From: Anoplopoma fimbria
Taxonomy: Eukaryota > Chordata > Actinopteri > Perciformes > Anoplopomatidae
DNA length: 64,000 nucleotides
Assembly: GCF_027596085.1 (NCBI RefSeq)
Contig: NC_072472.1
Span: 19,100,680 to 19,164,679, forward strand
Direction of reading: 5' to 3'
Below are positions 40,293 through 51,140 of the stretch, piece after piece. Made by a program: the position numbers and the translations under genes. The notes beneath the pieces are model-generated. The model made no database searches and was not told where the DNA came from. It saw only the letters and a program-made list of their open reading frames with translations. How positions within the stretch are numbered: the first letter of the stretch is position 1; each line of letters begins with the position of its first letter.

Positions 40293-43200
40293 AGTAGAGA
40301 GCAGCAGCAAATAGGATGCATAGAAAGACCCAAGGGAGATCTAGTCTTCAAGAGTGGATGTGTGGTTTGTGAGAAATGAAAGATTTTATTAGAGAATTCA
40401 TATTGGGGAAAATTGTCCTTTTTTTTCCCTTTTTCCATAGGCTATACATGAAGAAAGGAAAATATTATGAAAAAAGTAAACGCTGATGCATTCATGTCCC
40501 TAAGTGGGAATTGGTTATTTGCAGTAAGACTTTGGTAAAGGGCTCCAAGAGTGATAACATCTAACACGAATTTCAGAGTACTTCTCAGTTTCAACCATTT
40601 TCACGGTGAGATCCATCACAGCATTGATCTGCAGTTGCATAACCACTGAAGAAAAAACATTTAGGTACCCAAGAAAAGACCCAGAACATGTGGCTTTTGA
40701 ACTTTTTAAAACAACACCTACTCATGAAAGCCATAATAATGTACTGGGCAAAAGACAGATTAACACGCACATGGAGTGCTTGTATTTACTATAGTCTAGT
40801 GTGCCGACGAGGCAAATTCATAGGAATTACTTGCAATATGTTAAAAGCAATATAATGACTCGATTGTTGTCTGTCACATTTAAAATGTGGATAAAATGGT
40901 GAGACATCTAGTTATTTGTGTGTATATCTGTAGTTTTCCACTCTCAGGACCCCAAGTGCTGATTTCTGAAATTCTTGCTGCTAGTAGAGAGTGGTTTGGG
41001 TCAGGGGATGCCAGGTGAGTAGATTTAAAACACTAGCAAGAGAAAAATAAACACCAGCACTTTTGGGGTTAAATGCCGGAGTTGGGAACCACTGATGTAC
41101 ATGGTAGGTGCAGGATTCTTTATAAGGTTGTGCAGTTGATTTGTAGTCCAGGAGAAGTGCATATAAAGATTGTGTAGAATGCCGTACTTGGAAGGTACTT
41201 TATTCAGTGTTGTACGTAAATCCTATTGGCACACATAAAACTGGCTTCCATGCAAGCAAGCGTGTGCATCTGTGTGCAGTCCAAACCAATGAGCTGCACT
41301 GAGATCAGGGAAGAATGCAACTCTTTCACAATAAAGCGCAACAATAGTGGTCAGAAAAGAAACGCATAGGCCTCATCTGCTTTTTTATACTGTCCACCAC
41401 TAGATCTAACCACTGTTTTGACTTCTGCAGCTGTGCTGTTAAAAAAAGACAGGTCTGACCTATTTGATTTGTGGGCTATGACACTTATCCATATGATTGA
41501 TAGGTGATGGTGAGATTTCGCTGCATTTTCCGCAGTCATGAAGAGCTTTGCATAAAAGATCCCAATTGTTTGGATGACAGATCCCTCCTTTGTATATGTA
41601 CATCTGTTGAACTTAAACCTGCAAGTGTCCGTTATGGGCTCAGGACAAGAGATGCAACATATGCAACATCCTCCTTTTGGAGGTTGAAACCTTGTCAGAA
41701 AAAAAACAACATCCTGAAAGCTCAGCAGGTTTGGAAAGGTTCAATAGAAATGATCAATATAGTAAGCTTCACATGCAATGCAAGGCTACAGTATCTGATG
41801 TCAAAATCAGATCAGAATATTTAGTGGCCAAAAGGCCATTAATCGTTCAGCCATGTACAGTTCCATTTAAATAAACAAACATGCAATTTATAGTGGAAGA
41901 CAATAAAGCCAGCAAATGTGATACAAATTCCCCATTACAATTATATTTGTGCAGCTTACAGTGTTCTGAAATTTGTAAAGACTTGAAACTTGCTTTTTCA
42001 TACATTTTCCTTTCTAGGATTTAAGGGTATTTTATTTACATTGTGACACTGTTGTGGGTTTGGTATTGAAATGAAGCTTTCCATTCAGGATAATATAAAT
42101 ATACTAATTGGTTTTTTTTGTAAGCAGTTGTCTATTTTCTGAATCTGATTGTCATTTTAGGGATCAATTTACATGGCTCTATAGATTTAGGGGCACGGTG
42201 AGGCTACAGAGGGCTACCTCAGGAGGCAGAGCAAGCCAGACGGCCATATTACTGTGGAGACAAATGTAATGCTTGATCTTTTGATTTGTAAACTTAAATT
42301 TGAGCATTGGGTTCATTGAATGTCTTTGCAGTTTGCTAAAAACACCTGAGATCATTTATTTCTTTGTTTTCATATAGTTTATGGCTCATTAATCATGCTT
42401 TACAGCTTACGTGTTCCTGTTATCTAGCAAACAAATAAATATAAATGCCTGGGTCGAGGTAGAGCTGTTAACGTTTCTTCATATTGACTTGGCCATTTAC
42501 ACAATGGAAGCTTTTTCATTAGCATACAGATATGTTTTAGGTACGGTGGGTTTCGGAGGAAGGCAGGTTCATTTACAGTGTCACTGTTAAAATAATACAG
42601 TCATTTGTAGTTTTATTAAATATGTGCGCATTAATATAAATGAGCAATACAATAAATTACCAAACCTCACACATTTCCTTGTATAGCCACAGTGTACATT
42701 TAACATAGCCAGTTATAATGAAGAATAGCTACTAAACGTTATATTATTTAGAAGTTCAAATCAATGTTTGTATTTTGAAAGACTATTTAAATGATTAAAT
42801 TCTATTTTTTACTCAATTTACTGTTGTTTGTTGACACTGCTTTGTTTTTGCGTGTGATATTGGATGTGAATTTCTGTGTGTAGATTTTTTCTTTTTTCTT
42901 TTTCATTTAGATAAAACAGTTTGATGTCCTTGTCTAAACATGTCCACATAAAAATCACTGTGAAAAAAGTGAGATCATCCACTGTCTGACGCAACGGGGA
43001 GTGGATTATTGTAGGTGCTTTGTGTTGTGTAATAAATGGACACACCACCACCACCACATATCATTGGTCTCATCTCTCCCTGTGTGTTTTTATGGATGCG
43101 TGTTTGTGTGTTTTAGATGGGTTCCCATCATGGGGGTAGTGTGACGAAGACTACTGTTGAAACTGTCAACTTCGTGATTTTAATGGATTTTGACCATTTG

Positions 43201-43930
43201 AACACACTCTGAACTGATGAGAGACAGTCCTTCAAAAATGCTGGAGAGACTTCAGATACAGGTCCTGAGCATGATAAACGAATACTCCAGAATAAAATAA
43301 TCCATGGATGGTTGTAATTCATTGCATACTTGAACATACTGCCATTGTAGACAGTTTGCCTCCATGTGTTTTTGCATTCATTTTTGCCCCTATGCCTGCA
43401 GGTAAGCAAAGGTTAAAGCTTCCAATAGGGTTTCACAAAAATGACTTTTGTGAAACCCTATTGGAAGCTTTAACCTTTGCCACTACATTAACCTGACAAG
43501 TCTGTCTGTGTAGGATTGCCAAATAAGGTCCTTGAGCTTTTTACTTAAAAAAACACATGCTCCAATGCTCATATGACATGATGCAGTACTACACTGCTAA
43601 TCCACTTGGTAGTAAACAAAGAACCTTCAAGTGGCTCCATTTTAATAAACTACAACGTTAAAATGTCGTTGTGCTCTTTTACTTAAGCACCATTTTTAAT
43701 GTACTTTTTATGGATTATTTTTAGGTCATGATATTTCTACTTTTATTATTTAAGGTATCTGAGCACTTCCACAGCTGCACATTTATCAATCAGTCTAACA
43801 AATACAACATTAGACACGTGGCTTCTGCTAGCAGATGGCGCAGTAAATAAAGATTTAGCAGGCCCAAATCTGGAAGCCAGGTTAAGTCCCAACAGCCAAA
43901 CTCAATGTGGGACACTCCTGTAAGTAACAG
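40293..43930 (+). other. esrra 3' UTR and intergenic DNA
   Basis: The esrra 3' UTR begins at 40293. AATAAA at 41330-41335 is the first clear signal, and others follow near 42650 and 43030, so the end is uncertain. No second gene is recognised; TRMT112, between ESRRA and PRDX5 in human, was not found on either strand. The interval contains the 35-bp hairpin at 43406-43480. Confidence 0.45.
43406..43480. repeat. Perfect inverted repeat, 35-bp arms, 5-nt loop
   Basis: The arm 43406-43440 (begins gcaaaggttaaagcttccaa) is exactly complementary to 43446-43480; the loop is atgac. Confidence 0.97.
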
Positions 43931-44054
43931 TGGTAAGTTAGAGTGACAGGCAGCCCGAGGAGCGCCTGAGAGCCTGAACGCAGCACAGGACACACTGCAC
44001 CGTAGGCCGTAAACGTACCGCAGGACATTCACGCTAGCTGCTCAAATAGCGATA
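43930..44054 (+). promoter_or_regulatory. Probable prdx5 promoter and 5' UTR
   Basis: CpG-rich sequence directly upstream of the prdx5 start, continuing into the first exon and intron. No TATA box is obvious. Inferred from position and composition. Confidence 0.4.
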
Positions 44055-46530
44055 ATGCTCTCCATCACAGGCGCTGTCATCAAACACACCCGTGTCGTCC
44101 AGCGCGTCAAACTGCTACACACTTCTGCTATTGTCAAAATGCCGATTCAGGTAAGAATTGCATGCGTTGAGCTAACGTTAGCCGTGTGTGCTACGTACGA
44201 CTTAGAGAGAGAGGTTTTTGTTTGATTTCAATGAGAATTGAACTAAACTACGTGCATCGCCGTCCTCCCTGTAGCTCATCGTGCTAACTGTCCCTCTGAA
44301 ACCCGTCGCCATGACAATCATTAGCCGAGAGTTCTATACTTTGTTGGTTTGTTCGTCCTGACCGTTACCGTCCTGTCCTCTACACCTGCTGCTGAATTGA
44401 ACGTCGCATTATGCAAACTGTCAATGATTAACCTCCGTCTGTTGTCTGGCTGGTCCAATGCCCTTTAAACGTCACGCTAGTCAGTCTACAACGGATACAG
44501 ACCCTGTGTAGTTAATATTAAATGGCGTTGCACTGTCTTAGTTGTTTAGTTTATTATATTGGCGTAGGTAAAAGAATGTGAAAGCATACGTAACGTATTA
44601 ATGTTACCCAAGTCATACGTTCACTTACATCGACCGTGTGCCTGGACTGCATAGCCGCAAATATAGTGACCTTACAAGTCTTGTTTTAATGATGTGTCTT
44701 CAAGGGCATCTTTTAAAGTAATATTAATAAACTACATCTTGTTGAAAACTCTGTGTGACAAAGCGTCGCTTATTTGTCGGTCAATGGTTGGTGTTAAAGT
44801 TTAGTTAAGGTATTCGGCCATTTTAAGGAAACGCTTGCACATATATATTTCTGGGGATTTGTCGCCCTCCAGTGGCAACAAGTGTGCGCCTAATGCAATT
44901 CAAATTTCTATCTTGCTCAGATTAATGACTCTTTATCACTTTGCTAAACAACCATGCTCATGTCTTTCATTATATTGGTATAGTTTTCTTTGGTAATTTG
45001 AGAATTAGGATCTACTTTCTTTCATGATTGTCTACTCAATCCCCAACAGGTTGGTGAACATCTCCCTGCAGTGGAGGTCCAGGAGGGCGAACCGGGAAAT
45101 AAGGTTGCCATGGATAAGCTCTTCGAGGGGAAGAAGGGAGTCCTCTTTGCAGTACCTGGAGCTTTTACACCTGGTTGTTCCAAGGTTGAGACCACACCGT
45201 CATCTCTTGTTTGCTGTGTCTTGCTGTGCACAATCCACTTTGCTTCACCTGATGTTGTATTTGTCTTGCTGCTTTCAGACTCACCTCCCAGGTTTTGTGC
45301 AGCAGGCTGCGGACTTGAAGAGTAAAGGTCTGCAGGAGGTCGCTTGCATTTCTGTCAATGATGCATTTGTCATGGCTGCCTGGGGAAAGGAGCATGGAAC
45401 AGATGGCAAGGTATGGGATGTCATTTTTGTGCAATGAGCAATCTCTATGACAAAGGACGTCAAGTCAAATTGTTAGATAAAGCTGACCACATATCGTCAT
45501 CATTCAGAGGATAATTTGCTTAATTTAGATGTTAAAGAGCCGTGGATTCCTGTCAGCAGTAAATAAAGCATGAATTCCCATTTGTTGTGGATTTGTCCAG
45601 TAGGCAATCCCTGCAATCTGCTTAAAAAAAATACATATGCAATGGGCTAGCTGCACAACAGGGACATTTTAGAAATCATAACTAACGGCACACAACATTT
45701 CAGTTGCTATGACTTACGAAACATACTGTAAACTCACTGATATTATCCTTGTTCCTTTTTAAAATCAGTTTTGCGTCACAGGTTCTTAGTAGATGTACTT
45801 AAGAATAGGGAGGTTGATGACACAGAAGATATCATTCTGCATTAAATCACATAACTTTTTATATTGAGAATGCTGAGCTTGCTGCTACTGTCTTCTGCAG
45901 GTTCGAATGCTGGCTGATCCAACTGGAGCTTTTACAAAGGTAAAACTTAATGTCTGAAATATATCAGTTCTTCTTCCTGTGACTGTGTGTAATCATCTTT
46001 CTTTTTCTTTCGGCCTCTTAGGCAGTGGACCTGCTACTTGACAGTGATCAGATTGTCCAGGCCCTTGGGAACAAGCGATCCAAGCGGTATTGATCCTTTT
46101 AGCAAATTCAGTTTTTCAGTATCAGATTGATTACATTCGTTTTATCTCTTTTTTTGCATTTTTTTTCTATTGTTGCCAATGTAACCTTATTCTGTCTCAG
46201 AAATCACTCCCTATTTACTATGGTAGTGAACAGTATTAACTGTCCACAATTGTATTGGAGTGTCGGAGTTTGGAAATTTACATATACAGGAACATGTGAG
46301 ACTTTTTCTAGAATAAACTATATTCAGTCTTTAAATTCGGTGTATCGTAGTCAGTGTGTGGCTTTTACTGGTAAATTTCAAATCCATAGCTACAAATCAT
46401 TTTGTTTCTCATTCTGTGTTTCAGATATGCTATGTTGGTGGAAGATGGAGTTGTGAAGAAGATCAATGTGGAGCCTGATGGCACTGGACTGACCTGCAGC
46501 CTGGCTTCCAATGTTCTGTCTGAGCTGTAG
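44055..46530 (+). CDS. prdx5: Peroxiredoxin-5, atypical 2-Cys, mitochondrial
   Basis: Thioredoxin-dependent peroxidase reducing H2O2, alkyl peroxides and peroxynitrite. Exons are 44055-44150, 45050-45184, 45279-45410, 45901-45939, 46022-46086 and 46425-46530, in phase, 190 residues. The first exon is a basic, acid-free presequence (starts MLSITGAVIKHTRVVQRVK) ending with an internal Met (MPIQ) that matches the start of the short cytosolic/peroxisomal form. The peroxidatic Cys is in PGAFTPGCSK (end of exon 2), a second conserved Cys is in VACISVNDAF, and the resolving Cys is in GTGLTCSLAS. The C-terminus is SEL, where mammals have the peroxisomal signal SQL. AATAAA at 46725-46730 fits the end of the transcript. 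The neighbour esrra is the same as in human. Confidence 0.95.
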
Positions 46531-46956
46531 GCTTATTTAAAGCCTATTAAACCAAACTGCAAACACAGAGTCAGTGTAAAAGTTGCACTAACAAAGCCCC
46601 GTAGCACCCTGTTCAATCCTTCTCCTTTTCCCAAAGACTGATGCAAAAGTCACATGAACGCTAATGTCAAAAACAGAGCTGGAAAGTTATTAATGCGCAC
46701 AACTATGACATGACTGGCAATCCAAATAAAAGTGTTCCTTCTCTGTATACTGATACCTGTGAGTAAATTAAATTGACCCTAAAAGCAATAATCACGTTTT
46801 TCCTTTTTTGTTCATAGTGCAAGTTACTTATTGTGTCTGTTATCAAAATATCCCACAGCTGTGATCTTCTTATGATGAACGATGCAAGGGGACAAAATAC
46901 CCAGTACAGTACAAATAAAACATTCTGAGTCAAAGTAAGCGTGCATAGTATTTTTC

Positions 46957-48510
46957 AAATTTGAAGTATCTAACTTTAGAAGGATATGCAGCAATCTTTG
47001 ATATAATGTTTGTAATTTCAAACAGAATTAAGACGATTGTATTTATCTGAATGCCAATTATTTACATAGATTTTTATTCTGTCTGTGGCGGGGAAAGGTG
47101 TATGAAGAGTAAGCCCTTAGAAGTCTTACTATTTTTCAATTTTCACACATCTATTATTATATTCCTTTATTGATCCCCATGGGGGAAATTCAAGTGTTGC
47201 AGCAGCTCAACTACACAGAAACAGATAATAAATACACATATTATACAATAAAATAAAAATAGAATAAAATAAAAAATAAGAATACAAATAAAAAATGTAC
47301 AGTATATCCACATGGGGGGGCTGGTCAGCATGATGACAGACTGTGGTCTCCGCTGTTGTTGTACAGTCTGATGGCAGTGGGCACAAATGAGCGTCTGAAG
47401 CGCTCCGTCCTGCTCTTTGGTAGAATGAGCCGATGGCTGAAAGAGCTGCCCAGCTGCCACAGTTCCTCATGGAGAGGGTGAGAGGGATTGTCCAGGATGG
47501 CTCCGAGTTTGGCCTTCATCCTCCTCTCACCCACTGACTCCAGACTGTCCAGCTCCAGACCCACCACAGAGCTGGCTTTCCTCACCAGCTTGTTGAGTTT
47601 GTTGGCATCTCCAGTCCTGATGCCACCACCCCAGCACGCTACAGCGAAGAAGAGGGCGCTGGCTACCACAGACTGGTAGAATGCCTTGAGCAGTTTATTG
47701 CACACATTGAAGGACCTCAGCCTCCTTAGGAAGAACAGCCTGCTCTGTCCTTTCCTGTAGAGGGCGTCAGTGTTGTGTGTCCAGTCCAGTTTATTGTTTA
47801 TCTGCACCCCAAGGTACTTGTACGACTCAACCCTCTCCACTTCCCCTCCCTGAATGAAAACAGGGACAGGGGGGCTTCTGTTCCTCTGGTAGTCCACCAC
47901 AAGCTCCTTGGTCTTGCTGATGTTGAGCTTCAGGTGGTTGTTGCTGCACCATGTGATGAAGCTCTCAATCAGTCCTCTGTACTCCTCCTCGTTGTCCCTG
48001 GTGATACATCCAACAATGGAGGAGTCATCGGAAAACTTTTGGAGGTGGCAGGAACCAGAGTTGAAGCGGAAGTCCGAGGTGTAGAGAGTGAAGAGGAACG
48101 GTGCCAGTACAGTTCCTTGGGGTGCGCCGGTGTTGCTGATCACAGACTCAGACTCTATGCAAAATTGGGGGTATGTAATGATACCAACTTACAGATATTG
48201 AGCCTCATGAATTGATAAAGTGTGTTACTCAGCATCAGGTAGCTACTGTTATAATGATAAAAAAAAAAATGTATTTTAAGTTGTTAGTTACCTAACATTC
48301 ATCATGATTTTGAAATTTGAAGTATCTAACTTTAGAAGGATATGCAACACTCTTTGACATAATGTTTCTCGTAATTTTAAACAGAATTAAGACTATTGTA
48401 TTTATCTAAATGCCACTGATTTACATAGATTCTTGATCTGTGTGTGGCTGGGTAAGGTTTATTAAGAGTAAGCTGCTTAGAAATCTTATTTTTTTACAAT
48501 TTGAACACCT
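46957..48510. repeat. Direct repeats of about 195 bp flanking a LINE insertion
   Basis: The segment 46957-47150 recurs at 48313-48510 in the same orientation, with the shared order aatttgaagtatctaacttt, agaaggatatgca, acagaattaagac, gattgtatttatct / attgtatttatct and tttacatagatt. Copies differ by scattered substitutions and small indels. The LINE fragment fills the gap between them. Confidence 0.85.
47157..48155 (-). mobile_element. 5'-truncated L2/CR1-like LINE, C-terminal part of reverse transcriptase
   Basis: The minus-strand frame 48143-47325 (272 residues) starts ISNTGAPQGTVLAPFLFTLY, includes FSDDSSIVG at the place of the catalytic YxDD motif, and KYLGVQINNKLDWTHN, as in L2/CR1 and Rex1-type elements. 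The reading frame is intact to its stop. The 3' end at about 47157 has the ggggatcaataaagg-type tail on the minus strand. The endonuclease and most RT motifs are missing, so it is a dead 5'-truncated copy. Confidence 0.85.
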
Positions 48511-48606
48511 GTATGCAAATTAATAAAACAAATCTTCAAAAGTACTTTTAATGACCCAATATAAGTTGTTAGTTACCTGTATTACAGGTAACATTCATCA
48601 TGATAT
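48276..48606. repeat. Duplicated segment with a palindromic insertion in one copy
   Basis: aagttgttagttacct directly followed by aacattcatcatgat occurs at 48278-48308. At 48563-48606 the same sequence carries 11 extra bases, gtattacaggt, between the two parts, creating a hairpin with 9-bp arms (48572-48580 and 48584-48592) and a 3-nt loop. Confidence 0.9.
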
Positions 48607-48689
48607 AAGGCTGGATCGATGATAATCTACTTGTATGATCAGAAGTGGCTGCCTTGTTAAGGAGTGACTGTTCAGAGCGCTGCTGAGCT

Positions 48690-49270
48690 GTTTGTCCTGT
48701 AAGTCTACGAGCAGGGCGACAAAGCAACGTGCTCAGCACCCGGTGACGTCAGGACGCAACAAACGGCTGCGCTGATTGTGGTCGCCGGTGACTGACGGAA
48801 ACAGAAAGCACAAGACTCTCCAGCCCACTACGCCAATATTCAGCCGGGACGGGACGGTCATTGGCAAGTAAAGAATACTCAGCCACAACACACGTTGCTG
48901 TTTTGGGCTAAAACAGGCCGGAAAAAGGTAGCACCATGCGGCCACATGTAAGAGTTGTTATCAATGGCTACTTTTGAAGCAACTTTAGCGTTAAGTTAAC
49001 ATGAAGGCGCCTAAATGATGCTTCACCTGCCTTACTCTCTCGCTTCACAGTGCTAACTTAACCCGCAACGATTTAGCGATGATCATCTCGATGTGTGTAC
49101 AGAGAGGACACCCGCTGTTGTGATTCGTGGGGAAACAAACAGGCTGAATCTCGTGAACGTTAGCTCTTCGTGCTAACGTTGTTAGCACTGGATGTATTGC
49201 GCGCGCAAACCCAGCAGTGGGAGGACCCCGACCCGCACTGTTGCTGTAAACACGTGCGTGTTTAGCCGAT
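48690..49270 (+). promoter_or_regulatory. CpG-rich block, probable banf1 promoter and untranslated exon
   Basis: CpG density rises sharply from about 48700 to 49260. Donor-like gaaaaag|gtagc occurs near 48927, and a first untranslated exon there would fit the acceptor gttccag at 49937. The exon boundary is a guess. Confidence 0.45.
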
Positions 49271-49976
49271 GTAGATGGTGTATTTGAATACTATGCAAAC
49301 AGTCACATTATTGAACTCTGACCCTGGTAGAAAAGCACTCTGCAGCCCGCTCGTTGCGGTTGTCGTTTTCTTCTTTTTTTTTTTGTCAAAACAACGTTTT
49401 TTTGTCACATGTATTTCTTCCACCAACTTTCAATTGATTTAAAAATATCTATCAGTGATCTAACAATTCATCATACTGTATTTAACACCAGTTTAGCCTC
49501 TCAAGTCAGTGCACATGGCGTATCCTTTTAAAGTTAAAGCGGACAGTGAAACCGAAACTGTGTTTAAAGTAATGACTTTAACCTTTAGCAGAAACATAAG
49601 ACCCTTTATATTATCACCCCTGTTTTTATTTTAGTAGCATTGCCCATTATTATTGTCATGGTCAGGTATTTGTAGTAAAGAGAAGTTTAATTTAGAAAAG
49701 ATCTGGCAGAATCACTGAGGAAGCTATTAAATATCTGCTGATGTCTGTTGGTTGGTAGACTTAAATCAAATATTGAACACGGTCAGTGCATTTAAAATGG
49801 CTACTATTACTACACTGTTCATTTTATACAAAAGCAAAAATAAGATGAAGGTACATATTTTTTCTTTTTAAGTGATTTATGTGGTTGCATTATCTCTGAG
49901 GCATGATTTTTACATTCTATCCTCTGTTGTGTTCCAGTTAAATAGTTGGTGATATTTGACCGCCTACAAAGCAGCC

Positions 49977-51140
49977 ATGTCGTCGACATCTCAAAAACAT
50001 AAGGATTTTGTGGCCGAGCCCATGGGTGAGAAGCCTGTGATGGCTCTTGCAGGCATCGGGGAGGTCCTTGGCCAAAGACTGGAGGAGAAGGGTTTTGATA
50101 AGGTAATGGAGATTTGATTTCTTTGCCGTTTTATGTAATATAGAAAATTTTACCACAAATAAAATGCACTATCTATTGAGGGTGCTTATTCTTGCAGCAG
50201 TAGTGGTATTCTCACAGTAACTGTTTTTGTGTCTTGATATCAATACCCAAAAAATGAATGTAAACCGACAATGCAGCAGATAATGAAATTTGGTCTTATT
50301 GGTATAGTAATTATTTTCATGTCAAATTCAAGGTCATGTAATGTTGTAATTTAGCGTCTGCTAAATGACTGTAATGTAATGTAATTTTAAGTAACACAAA
50401 ATCGTTGTGTGAAAGCAGCTCTTAAGTTGTTTTTGAGTATGAACCAGTATGTTGTTGTGTTAACACCTTAAACAGGTTATCATACTTGCAGTTAGATTGA
50501 AATCAAATCAAGCTTTACTTGATTGACACGCTATTCAGTGTTCCTTTTTAGTTACTCAGAGGAATGGCATCCATGGGCAACCAGAGCTTAATCTTAAAGT
50601 AAACACAGCAAATGATAAAGTTTGTAATAAATTAGGTAAAATAAAGTGTCCCAAATTTTTTTTACATCTTTTTTCCTGTTATCAAGTAGGCTACCACAGA
50701 TCTCTGTTAGTAGCATCTAGACATTTTACATTTTTTATGTATGTGGAAAGTCCTGCTTAAGATCTAATGTCATTGTAATGTCAATATATTCCTATTCTAC
50801 ATACCAATCAACCATCTACTCTTCTACTTCTCATCACTATAGAGCTGGAAAAATTTACTTGTCCGAGTTGTTTTCAAGTAGCTGTCAAACATTGGCTCCT
50901 TGACAACAGGGCTGTCAATGTGGGAAGTCCTGTTACAATTGCATTACTGTCTTGATTAGATTTTCTGTTTTGTGTTTATCTCTCCCTCCACAGGCGTATG
51001 TCGTCCTCGGGCAGTTTCTAGTGCTAAAGAAAGACGAGGAGCTTTTCCGGGATTGGCTGAAGGACACTTGCAAGGCAAATGTCAAACAGCAAGGTGACTG
51101 CTATGGCTGCCTTAAAGAATGGTGTGATGCCTTCTTATAA
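49977..51140 (+). CDS. banf1: Barrier-to-autointegration factor (BAF)
   Basis: Small dimeric protein that bridges double-stranded DNA and LEM-domain proteins, needed for nuclear envelope reassembly and chromatin organisation. Two coding exons, 49977-50102 and 50994-51140, encode 90 residues (human 89). The first exon has [20 protein letters not shown] and the start of the helix-hairpin-helix, [18 protein letters not shown]. The second gives [18 protein letters not shown] and ends [11 protein letters not shown]. Ser/Thr at positions 2-5 correspond to the VRK1 phosphorylation sites that release DNA, and the Ala in DFVAEP is conserved. The extra residue is in the N-terminal Ser/Thr run. The acceptor at 49937 shows an upstream untranslated exon. 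It is convergent with gng3. Confidence 0.97.
50351..50387. mobile_element. Tail of a SINE-like repeat
   Basis: tagcgtctgctaaatgactg followed by taatgtaatgtaat resembles the 3' tail shared by several fish LINE/SINE families. Only this tail is recognisable, in the banf1 intron. Confidence 0.4.

Noticed and set aside
47775..48215. Plus-strand open frame of 146 codons
   Set aside because: Antisense to the LINE reverse-transcriptase frame, which has clear family motifs; this is its shadow.
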